The notes beneath the pieces were generated by a model. The model was not told where the DNA came from. It ran no database searches and saw only the letters and a program-made list of their open reading frames with translations. Of a DNA stretch of 64,000 nt, positions 48,463-60,424 are shown piece after piece. The stretch comes from Cyclina sinensis (Eukaryota; Mollusca; Bivalvia; Venerida; Veneridae). The stretch covers positions 18,691,530 to 18,755,529 of the forward strand of contig JAAONU010000016.1 of assembly GCA_012932295.1 (NCBI GenBank). The letters run 5' to 3'. Position 1 is the stretch's first letter, and the number at the start of each line of letters is the position of its first letter. Made by a program: the position numbers and the translations under genes.

Positions 48463-48465
48463 TTA

Positions 48466-48586
48466 AAGGTGGTCAATCTGATTCCTTTAAAAAAATCAGC
48501 TGTGTTCATATTTTGTAACAAAATGAAAGATAATATTTATATCACCAGTAAAGGATATCATTAGGCATGCATTTAGGTAAGGTTTG

Positions 48587-48626
<40 letters not shown>

Positions 48627-48925
48627 GGATGTTCAGGTTAACGGTATCCCCGAAAATCAAGCACAGTAAGTGGAAGTTTCATTTTCGTTTTTATACATAC
48701 AAAAAGTTTCCAAGAATGCACGTCCGATTTTCTCTGAACATTTTCGCGTCAATTTTAAAATAGCTATCATTGTTGCGCAACCAAAATAGAAAACCTCACA
48801 AATTGTGAAGAATTACCGTTTTATTTGGGTTGCTATGAGTCAACTAGTTCAAAATTATGAAATATCATTATATCAAATACGATTTACTCCAACTAAAACC
48901 ATTAAAAACTCAGATTGACCACCTT
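48466..48925. mobile_element. Harbinger-like MITE (16 bp TIR, TTA duplication)
   Basis: The termini are perfect inverted repeats AAGGTGGTCAATCTGA (48466-48481 and 48910-48925). TTA abuts both ends (48463-48465 and 48926-48928), a TWA duplication as used by PIF/Harbinger transposases. The 460 bp interior is non-coding and contains a 36-nt A run (48590-48625). Confidence 0.75.
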
Positions 48926-49100
48926 TTATCCTACAATGCGGCCACCAGCGCAAAGACACCGCAAATTTATTTATGCAAAAAGATAGCTCAAATCAGCTTG
49001 TCAAAGTAAATATTTCAACCATATCTATAACGTACAAGACCAAATATATCTGAGGAAATTGTCAACAATATTCTGACAATTAAAATAAATTTAATTCCAG

Positions 49101-49607
49101 TATCATATAAAGTGCCGTGATACTCAACGTAGCAAATTTAAAGTGCCGGTGTACGGCGCGTGGCCTCACTTATTTTAAAAAAAGCCTGTAAACTACAAAT
49201 GAAAGGCATTCAAGATCCATACTCTGTAGCTCTCTAGTGTCGATAAGTTCTATGCAATCAAAGTTTTTCAATATACTTAAGCTTATCTCATGCAAAGTAC
49301 GTTTGAACCGTTATTGCACAACATTTCGCATCATATATCGGTCCATTCTCACGAATGATTGAACAAACTACAAAGTCCTGGACGCTGAGGAGACTAGAAA
49401 CATAAAGTTCCATGACTTGGCAGCCGTATGAGCCTAACTGTTAGGCTATCATTTTAAAATCTAGTAAAAATTCTGAAATTTTCTTACCTGACCCTCAAAA
49501 ATATTCTACGTTGACACCGGTTATGCCGGTTACGAGCGTTGCATATGCCGTGATCGCGGCGTAGTGCCGTTCGCGGAGCGTAGCTGGTTAGTCAGTGTGG
49601 CATCTAC
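49101..49607 (-). mobile_element. Dispersed ~500 bp repeat, copy 2 (inverted relative to 36351-36860)
   Basis: Reverse-complement copy of the sequence at 36351-36860, with one end at 'gagcgtagctggttagtcag' (near 49578-49597) and the other near 'agtgccgtgatactcaacg' (near 49111). The half carrying 'gagcctaactgttaggctat' is nearly identical between copies. The half around 49180-49310 is clearly more diverged. Confidence 0.75.
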
Positions 49608-49806
49608 ATACTTTGTGTTATCTAAGAACATTTTGTCAGGACCTTACTCATCCAATCCACAGGCATAAATCTTTAAACCTCAAAACATTCAATGAATTTA
49701 CAATGAAACTGTACATCTATCGAAAGTTTTGGAAAGTGACTGATCTTCGGCAATATAGAGTTGTACAGTAAATAATGACGATTCAAACTAGAACCTTTAT
49801 AACAAC

Positions 49807-51416
49807 AAGTATGTGAAGTTAGCTTGTACATTGTACATCGTAGTTCAGCTTGTAATTCGCCAATTACAAGCTAGTAGTTGGGTATTCAGCTTGTAGTTCG
49901 GACCAATTACATCAGCATACGTTATATTTGAATTACAAGCTAGTAGATGGGTATTCAGCTTGTAGTTCGGACCAGATACACCAGCATACACAATATTTGA
50001 ATTACAAGCTAGTAGTTGGGTATTCAGCTTGTAGTTCGGACCAAATACATCAGCCTACGCAATATTCGAATTACAAGCTAGTAGATGGGTATTCAGCTTG
50101 TAGTTCAGCCAAGATACATCAGCATACGTTATATTTGAATTACAAGCTAGTAGTTGGGTATTCAGCTTGTAGTTCGGACCAAATACTTCAGCATACATTA
50201 TATTTGAATTACAAGCAAGTAGATGGGTATTCAGCTTGTAGTTCGGACCAAATACACCAGCATACATAATATTTGAATTACAAGCTAGTAGTTGGGTATT
50301 CAGCTTGTAGTTCGGACCAAATACACCAGCATACACAATATTTTAATTACAAGCTAGTAGTTGGGTATTCAGCTTGTAGTTCAGCCCAGATACATAAATA
50401 TGTCTCGGACGGTCGACGTTACATCTCAAATGTTTAAGTTATATATTTTACAATACTCGAAGTTTGTTTAGCCAATGGTAGCAAAGATAACCTTCTTATC
50501 TTAATCCCATCTGAACATTACCAACAATGTGTGTTTTGTTGTATTGTCTGCCGCTCATGTTTAGTCATGCGGAATGATTTTCCAATAAGTGGAAGAAACG
50601 GACAAATTAATTGACCTTATTTTCACTTTGGTTGGTGAAAATGACACTTTTTCAAAAAAAATGTTTCAGAAATAAAAGTTTATTGATTTATAGCGGTCAT
50701 AACCATAAAATAACATTGCTAACTAGAGACTCTTGTGTAAATTTCATAGAAGAACATTTAGATATTCGAAAATAGGATCTTCTTTGCCAAAAGTGTTTCA
50801 TTAAACGCTATTGCAAATCAACCCTTATGTATCTGGTCCGAATTACAAGCTGAATACCCATTTACATGCTTGTAATTCAAATATTATGTATCGTGATGTA
50901 TCTTGGCTGAACTACAGGCTGAATACCCAACTTCTAGCTTGTAATTCAAATATAACGTATGCTGGTGTATCTGGGCTGAACTACAAGCTAAATACCCAAC
51001 TACTAGCTTGTAAATCAAATATAACGTATGCTGATGTATTTGGTCCGAACTACAAGCTGAATACCCAACTACTAGCTTGTAATTCAAATATTGTGTATGC
51101 TGGTGTATTTGGTCCGAACTACAAGCTGAATACCCAACTACTAGCTTGTAATTCAAATATTAAGTATGCTGGTGTATTTGGTCCGAACTACAAGCTGAAT
51201 ACCCAACTACTAGCTTGTAATTCAAATATAATTTTTGCTGGTGTATCTGGGCTGAACTACAAGCTGAATACCCAAACTACTAGCTTGTAATTCAAATATT
51301 GTGTATGCTGGTGTATCTGGTCCGAACTACAAGCTGAATACCCAACTACTAGCTTGTAATTGGCGAATTACAAGCTGAACTACGATGTACAATGTACTAG
51401 CCAACTTCACATACTT
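49807..51416. mobile_element. Foldback element with inverted 69 bp tandem arrays
   Basis: Termini AAGTATGTGAAGTT and its complement AACTTCACATACTT begin a ~90 bp inverted repeat. TATAACAAC / TATAATAAC (49798-49806 and 51417-51425) flank it as a 9 bp target duplication with one mismatch. Inward of each terminus is a tandem array of a 69 bp unit (left about 49871-50395, right about 50820-51360, ~7-8 copies each). The arrays are in opposite orientation around a ~420 bp unique centre, so each strand can fold into a ~550 bp arm hairpin. The unit core is 'aattacaagctagtagttgg' then 'gtattcagcttgtagttcgg'. Because 69 is a multiple of three the arrays give long repetitive frames on both strands; these are not proteins. 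No transposase inside. This is the architecture of foldback-type elements. Confidence 0.85.
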
Positions 51417-51425
51417 TATAATAAC

Positions 51426-52455
51426 AGTAAATGCAAGCAACAAGTGACATGTTTTATATTTTGCCAATAAATATAATGCCACTTCAGTGACAACAAATAT
51501 TGTTTTTCATGATTGTTTGTTTTAATCTATGAACAAATCAGTAGTATCCAGAAATCTTTGTTCTGTTTAGCTTTGAAATATTCATAAAGTGGTATTTGAA
51601 AACAATTCTAAGAGATCTTTTTTCGTGTTTGATAAAATTTTAGAACAATTTTCAGTGATCATTTTATCTTTAACTGAACAAAACAATGTTTTCATTTACT
51701 GTACACGCAAGGGAGACTATATTGCAAAGTTTTTAATGGAATTAAAAGGTTGGCTTTTTATTTCCACAACAGTTTAATTTTTATCTATATTGAGGTAATG
51801 GTTTGTAGGCACTTTTGGAAATCATTTGTAGAAATCTATAACAATTCGTTTGTTCAAATATAAATGAACATTAGCTCAAATCGCCTTTGGTAATGTCGTC
51901 TTAATATATCATTCAAATAATCACTTATTTTAATATAACTAGAAACACTATATGGAAATATTTGTTTAGCTTTGCTCAGTAACTGATAACAAAAATATAT
52001 GTTAAACTCTTAAACTATATTGATCTTTTTTTCTCTTTTAAGTCGTGCCGAAATATATGAAAGTATACTCAGCCCAACTGAATTGCACCTTTGAATAATT
52101 CAAACGTGAAGAGATTTATTGTTTGATTTGAATGCGACTCACGTTTGTTAATGCTTCACATTCTTCGAGAGAATGATTGGATAAAGTAGTGTCAATCACT
52201 GCATTTAAGTGTCATCAGACAGCCATTCAATGAACATCATTGCAATAAATGGTAAGTGGAATCTGAACCTTGAAAAGCCTGCATTGGCAATTTCATTTAG
52301 TCTTTTTTTCTAGCGGATTCTGTCCTTTTCTATTAAGTCATACAATGTGTAGCAAAACCAATCTGTTTTGACATATCGTGATCTTCTATATTTCTAGCAA
52401 TAACGCACCTTTCACGCTTTGAGTTGGATTCGTCGTGCTGTTTACAGTTTTATTT
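51426..52455. other. Gene-free sequence
   Basis: A short frame at 51589-51777 has no motif. Nothing else was seen. Confidence 0.5.
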
Positions 52456-52459
52456 TGTT

Positions 52460-53130
52460 AATCCCCTTCCGCAAAGCGGAGAGGGGATTATAGGAATGGC
52501 CTCCGTCTGTCCGTCTGTCTGTCCGTCCGTAACACTTTTGTGTCCGCTTTTAAACTGCTGAAAACTTTTTGAAATAACTTAGCACAAGTGATCATCATTA
52601 TGAGACGATGTGCAGAGCGCAATAATTGGGTTGTTACCCTCAAGGTCAAGGTCACACTTAAAGGTCAAGTGTTAAAAAGTCTACATTTTGTGTCCGCTCC
52701 ATAACTTTTAACCTGCTAAAAAAATTTTGAAATAACTTGGTACAAGTGGTCACCATTATGAGACGATGTGCAGAGCACAATAATTGGTTTGCTACCCACA
52801 AGGTCAAGGTCACAGTTAAAGGTCAAATATCCACATTGCACATCTGCTCTATAACTTATTAACTTGGCTTACGAAAAGTTTTTTAATTACTTTGCACAAA
52901 TGATCACCACTATGACACGATGTGCTGAACCCAACATCCAGGTTGCTACCCCCAAGGTCAAGGTTAAATGTTCTCCATAACTGTTTGACTTTATGGAAGA
53001 TTTTAAATAACTTGGCACAAATGCTTACTATCATGAGACTATGTGCTTATAATATGCATGGCACAACATCAAGCTCATGGTTGGTAAAGGTCAAGAAGTA
53101 CAAGAAGAATGTCCGCAGCGGAAGGGGATT
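52460..53130. mobile_element. TIR element with internal ~150-180 bp tandem units (mollusc-type)
   Basis: Ends are AATCCCCTTCCGC (52460-52472) and its complement GCGGAAGGGGATT (53118-53130). The left end is also a local palindrome ('ccgcaaagcgga' centre). Inside, the text passes through 'gtctgtctgtccgtccgtaa' and then three to four diverged units containing 'gagacgatgtgcagagc', 'aaggtcaaggtcac' and 'ataacttggcacaa'. I recall this layout as a very common bivalve intergenic element, sometimes discussed with the 'Pearl' type (short TIRs and tandem cores). No coding capacity. Confidence 0.75.
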
Positions 53131-54334
53131 TAGCTGTCCTTCAGACTGCCTTGTTTTGTTAGATGCTGCTTTTATAAAGCCGTCTATTAAAAATATCATT
53201 GGCTTAAAAAACAGCATTAATTGTGTAAAGGTAAAAAGGTAAAACAAAGAATATTTAATGGAGACATGAATAAGATACTCTGGTGTGTAAATGAACTTAG
53301 CTTTATATTATTATTTATCATTGATTTATGTACATCAGTGAGTCAAGTTACCCATTTCAAACAGACAAACCAACGCCGGTCATTGGTTTTGGGTGTGGTT
53401 GCACTGTAATATATTTTACAAAAGGTATTCACACTTATGTCTTTAAGCAAATTTCTATGTCTTGACGTGTTTGAAAGTAAGGTTCTAAACGAGTGTGAGA
53501 AATTTTCTCAAATAAGTAACCCAAGGAATAAATAAATAATTAAACTTCAAGAGAGATTATCCTCGTCCATTTCCATTATAGTAATTTATGAATGTCGAAC
53601 GTACTGTTGTCACTGGTGCAGAAATTGAATGGTTAATTATTTACGACGTGAACTTTAGTGGATAGAAGAATATTCAAATTTTTAAATTATTTTACATATT
53701 TACACGGTCACTTATAAATCAAAAACATTTCTAAGGTATTTAAACCAGACATTTGTTTAATTTTGTCAACTAACATGGAGTGAATTCTATTTCAGCATCC
53801 AAAGTAACTTTTTTTTCAGGTGAACTTGTAGTAAGCCAACGAGACGTGTTAAATGTTTTGTGCCATTATGATTACAATTGAATTGTATCTTCACGCAATA
53901 CGTTGGAACTATCACGTATTTTAATAACGCATCTATCACGTTTTTAATAACGCATTTCATTTTCCCGCTTTTGCACTCTTGGTTCGTCTAGCGACATTAT
54001 TGCAGGTGTTACAATATTAATTTTTATTCACAAGGAAGTTGTCGTCCAGACAAATAAACTGTTATGTTTCTTTATATCAAATTCACATATCAAATTATTT
54101 GTGAAAAGATATCTTTGCGCAGCGTTTAAAGTTATTACAACGAAATGTTACCCAAAACCAAACAGTGTAATATATAAATGTAACATGTTCGGTTTTGTAA
54201 TACAAAATATATTACCTGAAAATCCTGCTTGCAATCTAACGTACATGGTATGTTTAATTTGAGGCTTTTGTACTCTTATATATATGAAATGAAGTGAAAG
54301 AATAACTTAAGCTTTAGAAAAATAGTCACCACCT
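53131..54334. other. Gene-free sequence
   Basis: No supported gene. 'atcacgttttaataacgcat'-like text occurs twice near 53912-53955. Confidence 0.5.
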
Positions 54335-54338
54335 TTAA

Positions 54339-54644
54339 AGCGACTGACCGTTCGACGATGCATAAAAAAGAAAATGTTCGTACATAAACAAAATGTAATT
54401 GAGAAGATCATATCTTAATTAAGTTACTGTCTTGAAACATGGTGACAATAATTTTCAGTGGCTCAACTGGTAAAGCCCACAACGCTTAGTTTTACTGACT
54501 GAAAGGGCATGGGTTCGCATCCAGCTGAAACCATTTTCTTTAGTTTTCATGATGTATAGAAGCATAAAAAAATTCTATAGTATATGAACTTCTCCTTTAT
54601 TTAAAGAAAAAGAGTTTTCTGCTTAATTCTGTGAGTCAGTCGCT
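54339..54644. mobile_element. TTAA-flanked TIR element enclosing a tRNA-like sequence
   Basis: Ends AGCGACTGAC (54339) and GTCAGTCGCT (to 54644) are perfect 10 bp inverted repeats. TTAA abuts each side (54335-54338 and 54645-54648), the piggyBac-type duplication. The 306 bp interior carries a Pol III-like promoter (next entry) and no protein frame. The combination of DNA-transposon termini with a tRNA-like head is unusual. Confidence 0.65.
54457..54525 (+). repeat. tRNA-like Pol III promoter inside the TTAA element
   Basis: GTGGCTCAACTGGTAAAGC (A-box-like) is followed, after a tRNA-sized interval, by GGGTTCGCATCC, a near-perfect B box (GGTTCRANNCC). Flanking stems do not pair into a full acceptor arm, so a functional tRNA is unlikely. 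It resembles a tRNA-derived SINE head. Confidence 0.6.
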
Positions 54645-54671
54645 TTAAGCTAAATAACCAGACAAATCAGA

Positions 54672-54940
54672 ACCCAAAATTGCTGTTAATATTTTATTAC
54701 TTAGCTCCAGTACAAAATTGCTGTCAATATTTTAATAGTTAGCTCCAGTACAAAATTGCTGTCAATAACTTATTACTTAGCTTCAGAACAAAATTGCTGT
54801 CAATATTTTAATACTTAGCTCCAGTACGAAATTGCTGTCAATATTTTAATACTTAGCTCCAGTACAAAATTGCTGTCAATATTATAATACTTAGCTTCAG
54901 TACAAATAAGTACAAAATTGCTGTCATTACAATTAAACAG
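54672..54940. repeat. Minisatellite, 38 bp period, ~6-7 copies
   Basis: Unit 'acaaaattgctgtcaatatt' + 'ttaatacttagctccagt' (38 bp; successive starts at 54712 and 54750). Copies differ by a few substitutions (cttcagaac, cgaaatt, taacttatt). The last copy has an extra 'acaaataagt' insertion. Confidence 0.92.
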
Positions 54941-55610
54941 TTTTAGTTATAATTACCTGCTAAACACACAACCGGTTAGCTTTGTTAGGTTTCAATTAAA
55001 TAAAACCGTAGAAAGGAAACAAAAAATAATTGTCAAAACTAGAATGATTCTTTCAGTTTTCGGCAGGCCGGCTGACTAATTGACAAGCGTTACTCGTGAA
55101 ATTAACTTATATATATATTTTAGTCTATGGCTTTGTTTCGATTATTACACAAATATATCAAACCTGTTTCATAATATGTTCATTGACCAATTTTATTCAC
55201 ATTTGTATTTTGGTATATAATTTGTGAATATACAAAACTCAGCTGCAAAAGTTCTAAAAAGTGGTGCTACATTGTTTTTGTTAGACTATGATATTTTGTC
55301 AGTCTACACTAACCCTTCCATCTTAATTCGTAAAGCAAAATTCCGTGCTCTCTCATTTTAAGCACTTTAAATTTGAAGATAATGAAAAGAAAAAGAAATG
55401 AAAGAAACATTAATGTATTACAAAAATCTGGTAAAACTTAATAAACTTCATGAAAAGGAGACATAGTTAGGCGTTTAACAGTATTGCAATAAGTATTGTA
55501 TATTTAAAAGTAACTGAAAATGATTTTTAGTACAATGCGACAACTACAGCAAATTTTAACATTGAGCTAGTCTACACCCATCTAATGTGTTGGCATGCGA
55601 CACACACACC

Positions 55611-55660
<50 letters not shown>

Positions 55661-58080
55661 AACAAAATGCAACACATATATTATAAAATGCTTAACAATT
55701 GGACTGACTATGAGTGCGTTATATTATGATGTGAAGGTAACTATATGAGGAATGTTTTGATGCATAATTATCAAATATCACATACAGCAAGGCATGTTTA
55801 GGGTCACTAAAGTACACTATGTGAGACCTACTGGCGTTTGTTTTGAACTATACAGAAGATATGTTACAGTCAATTTATTATGTATAGAAATAAACTACGT
55901 TTAGTGTTCTTTTGATCAAATGTTTTTTTTCTAGTTCCCTCTGTTGGTTGTACGGCCATAAATACGATATCGTAAGGAACTCTCCGTTGTCAGGAGTCTA
56001 ATATAGTAATGAATTATTTCGTTACCAGCACGAAAAGCCATAGCAAGCTGACACCTTTTGCAGAAGAATACGATATTTATCCCTTTTGTCTTTTCAAACT
56101 GCTTGTACAATTTACACAGTACAAGACTTTTAGTGAACAAGTCTTTTTAATGCGGACTGTGGCTTAAGAAGGGAAGAAAGCAAAAACAGCTAGATGAAAA
56201 ATGATCAAATGCAATTTTCATTTCAGACATTTTCAAGTTTCAGATACTACTTATCATTTACTGCAATTTAAGCTCTGAGTACGGCTTCTTTGCAGCTCTT
56301 TACGACAGACAATAATTTATCCAATCACTCCTTATAATAATATGGAGCTTTTACAAACGTGAGTCGAATTCAAAGTGAACAATAGATATATTCAAGAGAT
56401 AAAATCACATCTAAATTATTCAAAGACTCATTGAAGTTGAATATACTTGCACTCACGAAAATTTATCTAAAATGGTAAAAGCTAGGTAAGTGCTCTCAAA
56501 TATATTGTTTACTCGAGATAACAATATCCACGCGATAAAATATCTCCAAAAGAGCAACACGCAGGTCTGAATATATCCCTTGTGGTAGCTTAGGCCTACA
56601 ATGTTGTGACTTATAACTACGTCAGTGATATATGACCACTAAAATGTACGTCGTCTTGTTAATGTTTTAGAACGCTAACAGACTTACTCTTTTTTAATAA
56701 CCAAACTTCAGATCTTATGGCAAAATATAGGCAATATGAGACACTTTTACAATAAACTTTAAAAGACATGACAAACTCATCAGACTGTTCATCTGTTCGT
56801 ATACTTTTTTTAAAAAAATACATAAAGTAGTTAAACAAAATATCAGAAAGGTTTACCTCGAAGTTTTGGAGAAACTCCGATTCATTGTTCTTTCATTAGA
56901 ATGAATATGTTTTGTGAAAATAGTTTCAATATATCTGTATATATTTATATATCATGTTTACATTTGCATGTTACAAATATTTCATTGAGATTGTTTTAAG
57001 GCCTGTGACCTTAGATAACGAATAAACAATTTTGTGTTTGTATATTTCTATTTGATACCTATCTTGCACTGAATGCTTAAACTCTTGGACTTACGTGCCT
57101 ATCTGGCTTAATCACTGGTCCGGAAAAAAAGCGAGCGCTGATAGGATGTCAAAAGGTCCACTGAATATGGCTTTCCTTCGGTCGTGGCTTTCTCTTCTCA
57201 TCGTGCATACTGTTTTAATCAAATCTAAACATTTGAACATCAACCCTTAGAATGTATTACTGCAAATGTTGATCAGAATAAAGGCATTAAAAACACATTC
57301 CTGACTGATGAATATATCTTTATCGTGATTCGTCTTACTTTTTTGTATTACCTACAGCAAAAAAGTATATGTGTTTATCACTATGTCAAGAAGTATTATT
57401 TGAACAGTGCCCGCTGTCCTGTATATGGTACGTCTAAGTCACAGCTAAGGTTAGGCATTGACTTATTAATTACGCATTAAAATGTGTGACTTGTTAAAAT
57501 CCGTGTCAACCGAGTAAAAATCGTCATTTAGAACTTTGGTAAGTTTACCTTCAATAACTGAATGTTTGAAAGCTTTCAGTGCTTGAATTGTAGGGTGTAA
57601 CATTTTAGTAACTTGCGTAACAATGTGGCTATTTCAATACGTCATGCAAAATAATACTGTATATATTATTATGATTATTTTGATTTTGATTATGGAACAA
57701 AAAATTCAGATCTCAGTTTTAACCAAGTGCTTATAATACGTAATTGAGAATGCAAGTCATACGTAGAACATATTTAAAGGTTTTCAACTTCATGTCAGTT
57801 GGCGATTGACGTGGGGTCAACTACTAACGCTTATTATTTTTATTTTTCCATTCGATCACACTGTAAAATACACCGTTTCTTTATTTACATAGGGAATATT
57901 ATTTAGACAAAATGATCCTATCTAAGGGCTTTAAGTTTAACTTGCAAATTTGCCAACGACAAGTGTTAAAGCATAACTGTATCTTACCACACGTGACGTG
58001 GGTACCGTCATCCAGTTACGTCACTCATTCAATTGTTGCGTTTGCCTTGTGTGGCAAGTGTTACAATATTGATGTCCATT
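54941..58080. other. Gene-free sequence
   Basis: No supported gene. It holds one microsatellite (listed separately). Short frames at 55931-56140 (minus) and 57912-58094 (plus) show no motif. Confidence 0.5.
55599..55660. repeat. Compound (CA)n(TA)n microsatellite
   Basis: A (CA)n stretch with one CC interruption (to about 55628) passes directly into (TA)n. Confidence 0.97.
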
Positions 58081-58081
58081 A

Positions 58082-58400
58082 CTTTGTCCCGTAGTTCAAA
58101 GTTCTTCACTTGTAAATCGTATCAGGACTAGCGGTTCTATCTGTTCTTGTCCCTAGTGTGCAAAGTTCTTCAACTTGTAATCTAGAGGACTATCATTTTC
58201 TATCTGTTACTTTGTCCCGTAGTTCAAAGTTCTTCAACTTGTAATCTAGAGGACTATCATGTTGTAACTGATACTTTGTCCCGTAGTTCATAGTTCTTCA
58301 ACTTTAAATCTAGATGACTATCATGTTCTATCTGATTTTTGTCCCGTAGTTCAACGTTCGTCAACTCATAATCTAGATGACTACGTATTTTATTAGGAGA
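58082..58400. repeat. Minisatellite, ~64 bp period, five copies
   Basis: 'ctttgtcccgtagttcaaag' + 'ttcttcaacttgtaatctag' + 'aggactatcatgttctatct' recurs at 58082, ~58146, 58210, 58274 and ~58337. The second copy is the most diverged (cttgtccctagtgtgcaaag). Confidence 0.92.
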
Positions 58401-59855
58401 TTAATTGAGACTAAGTGCCAAGACTTTGGTTGTTTTTGTATACTTCCGTTTCTCAGAAACTGATTTGATATTTCTTTCTTCATTTGATAATTCAATTATG
58501 TGTATACAATAAACTACACGTTCCGTAGATAGAAGTCTTTGCATCACTATAGCAATAGTTTGTCTAGTATTTATCTTCTATGAAGACAAGAAGTAGGATT
58601 TAGATTTGTCAACTATGCGATGTACACAATATTGCAATCACAGCAAAGTTTTGACATTGACTTATTTATTACCCAATAAGCTATGTTATATGTGTTAAAA
58701 AGGTCACACATTTTCTAAATACAAACCACAACACGCAACCAAAACCAGGATAAAACTTCAAATGATACTAGAAAATGTTTAATTCTGTCAGTTTCGCTTT
58801 GGTTATGGCCATATATGTCACTGTAATGCAGAAAATCAGTAATGCGTGATTTTTTCTGAATGGAAACAGAAAGTATAAAAACAGCTATTTGCACAATAAA
58901 TAAGTCAATAACAAACGTTTCGGTGTGTTCATAATATTCCGAAAAGATCAACGTTTTGCTTCTTGTGGGCGTGTCATTTGATTCTAAATGTTAACTATTA
59001 TTGGTTTATTTAGTAAACGATTGTAGTTTGTCAATGGCATTTGAATTTCAGGTTTGTACTACCTAATACTTTGATTCTAGTTTTAAATTACTACTATTAC
59101 TTATCAAACAGTATTCCTTCTTGGCTTTCAGTTTAGACGCAAAAAAGAGTTTATATCAGGTTTTTTGGTATGTATTTAGGACCCTATAATAAATTTATGA
59201 GAAATATGTTCGATGCATGTCTCAAATTAACAGCCCTTTCAATGCAGTAATTTGGCAATATAAGCATACCGTCTGACTGATGGGGCGCTATTGTATTACG
59301 TAAATTATGTTTTAAAAGTTAAAATTTATTCATTTTACATCGATTGAGAAGTAGGTTGTTACAAATTAATATCAATTCCTCTCGGTGACTGTTACATGGA
59401 TTCAAAACCAGTACTCCCGCCAAAAGTGTGGAATGTGGAAAGTCACTGCAGACTCACACTCACACACGTGATGGGATTGGGAGTCCGGCGCTCAGCTTCT
59501 TATGTCAACTTTAAATATACAGAAATGGTATCAAATTAAAATTAGAATGAATATGACATGAATTAAGCTTGTTTTCTAAATTGATTGTCATTTATTAAAG
59601 GCGTTATTAGCTATGGTTATTGTGAATAATTAGTAATTGCGTTCTATCAATGATAGGATACTACGTCATCGCGCACCTCTTTTATGCTCTCTCGTTGACC
59701 ATTTTTTTTTTTTGTCAACAATCCGTCGCTTGAAAGGTGAAATGGTTTTTTTCAATAAGAAATCTGTAGAGTTGCAAAAAATCATGTTGTGCACCGAAGA
59801 TTGGCTGGTGTACTTTGTATTTACGTAAAGAATTTTTATAATGTAAAGTTCTTGT
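58401..59855. other. Gene-free sequence
   Basis: No supported gene. A short purine/pyrimidine-alternating 'cactcacacacgtgat' lies near 59457. Confidence 0.5.
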
Positions 59856-59858
59856 TTA

Positions 59859-59932
59859 GGCCTGAAAACGGGTGAAAGGTGTTTTTTTTTCTGAATGCAT
59901 GCTGAAAAAAAACTTTCGCCCGTTTTCAGGCC
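59859..59932. repeat. Long hairpin (inverted repeat, ~28 bp arms)
   Basis: Left arm GGCCTGAAAACGGGTGAAAG then T-rich; right arm A-rich then CTTTCGCCCGTTTTCAGGCC. One mismatch and a 3-nt bulge in the arms, and a ~14 nt loop (ctgaatgcatgctg). It could be a tiny foldback MITE or a stable RNA hairpin if transcribed. Confidence 0.85.
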
Positions 59933-60284
59933 AAACTAGAATCCTAGCCAATAACATTACTGATTATCGGCCATTCATTCCGAGTGAAATTTTAATATGA
60001 CAAAGTTTATATCAGGAGTTTAGAATAAATTGAGCTTTTTCAACATATTATACCTTCAGATATTTGAATTCTTCTTTGATTTATGTACGATGTATCAAGC
60101 TTTCTGGTCATGAAAAACGGACAGATATACTGGTACCGACTATTTTCATATGCCAAACGTAGATTCTATCATTGTAGCTGTGTGTTAGCGAACATTTTAA
60201 TAGGAATCCTATCAAAGAACAGAGTTCAGCGAACTTCACCTGGGAAGCAAGGCGCTGATTGGCCAAAAAATATGATATTTTATC

Positions 60285-60420
60285 GGTCGTCGCCATATCA
60301 AAGCGGTGTGGTCGGATTAACCCTTATCATCCTTGCAGCAACTGTGCTTGCCTTTGTGACCGTGCGGTCTGATCATGGTCTGCACTATTCGCAAGTCAGT
60401 AAATTTTCAATAAGCACCCC
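60285..60420. repeat. Fragment of a mollusc-type dispersed repeat
   Basis: 'gattaacccttatcatcctt', 'gcagcaactgtgcttgcctt', 'gatcatggtctgcactattc' and 'gtcagtaaattttcaataag' are phrases I associate with a widespread bivalve intergenic repeat. An open frame (60083-60424) overlaps it by chance. Confidence 0.45.
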
Positions 60421-60424
60421 ATAA

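Noticed and set aside
49928..51290. Repetitive frames such as NYKLVVGYSACSSDQIHQHT units and the opposite-strand NYKLNTQLLACNSNI units
   Set aside because: They exist on both strands of the 69 bp tandem arrays because 69 is a multiple of three; no start context, splice sites or known protein.
54457..54525. Functional tRNA gene
   Set aside because: A and B boxes are present but the acceptor, D and T stems do not pair properly; treated as a SINE-like tRNA relic.
54672..54940. Possible CRISPR-like array (38 bp repeats)
   Set aside because: The units are contiguous with no unique spacers, and the context is eukaryotic; it is a minisatellite.
60083..60424. 113-codon open frame
   Set aside because: Its second half lies in a dispersed repeat fragment and the first half has no recognisable motif.
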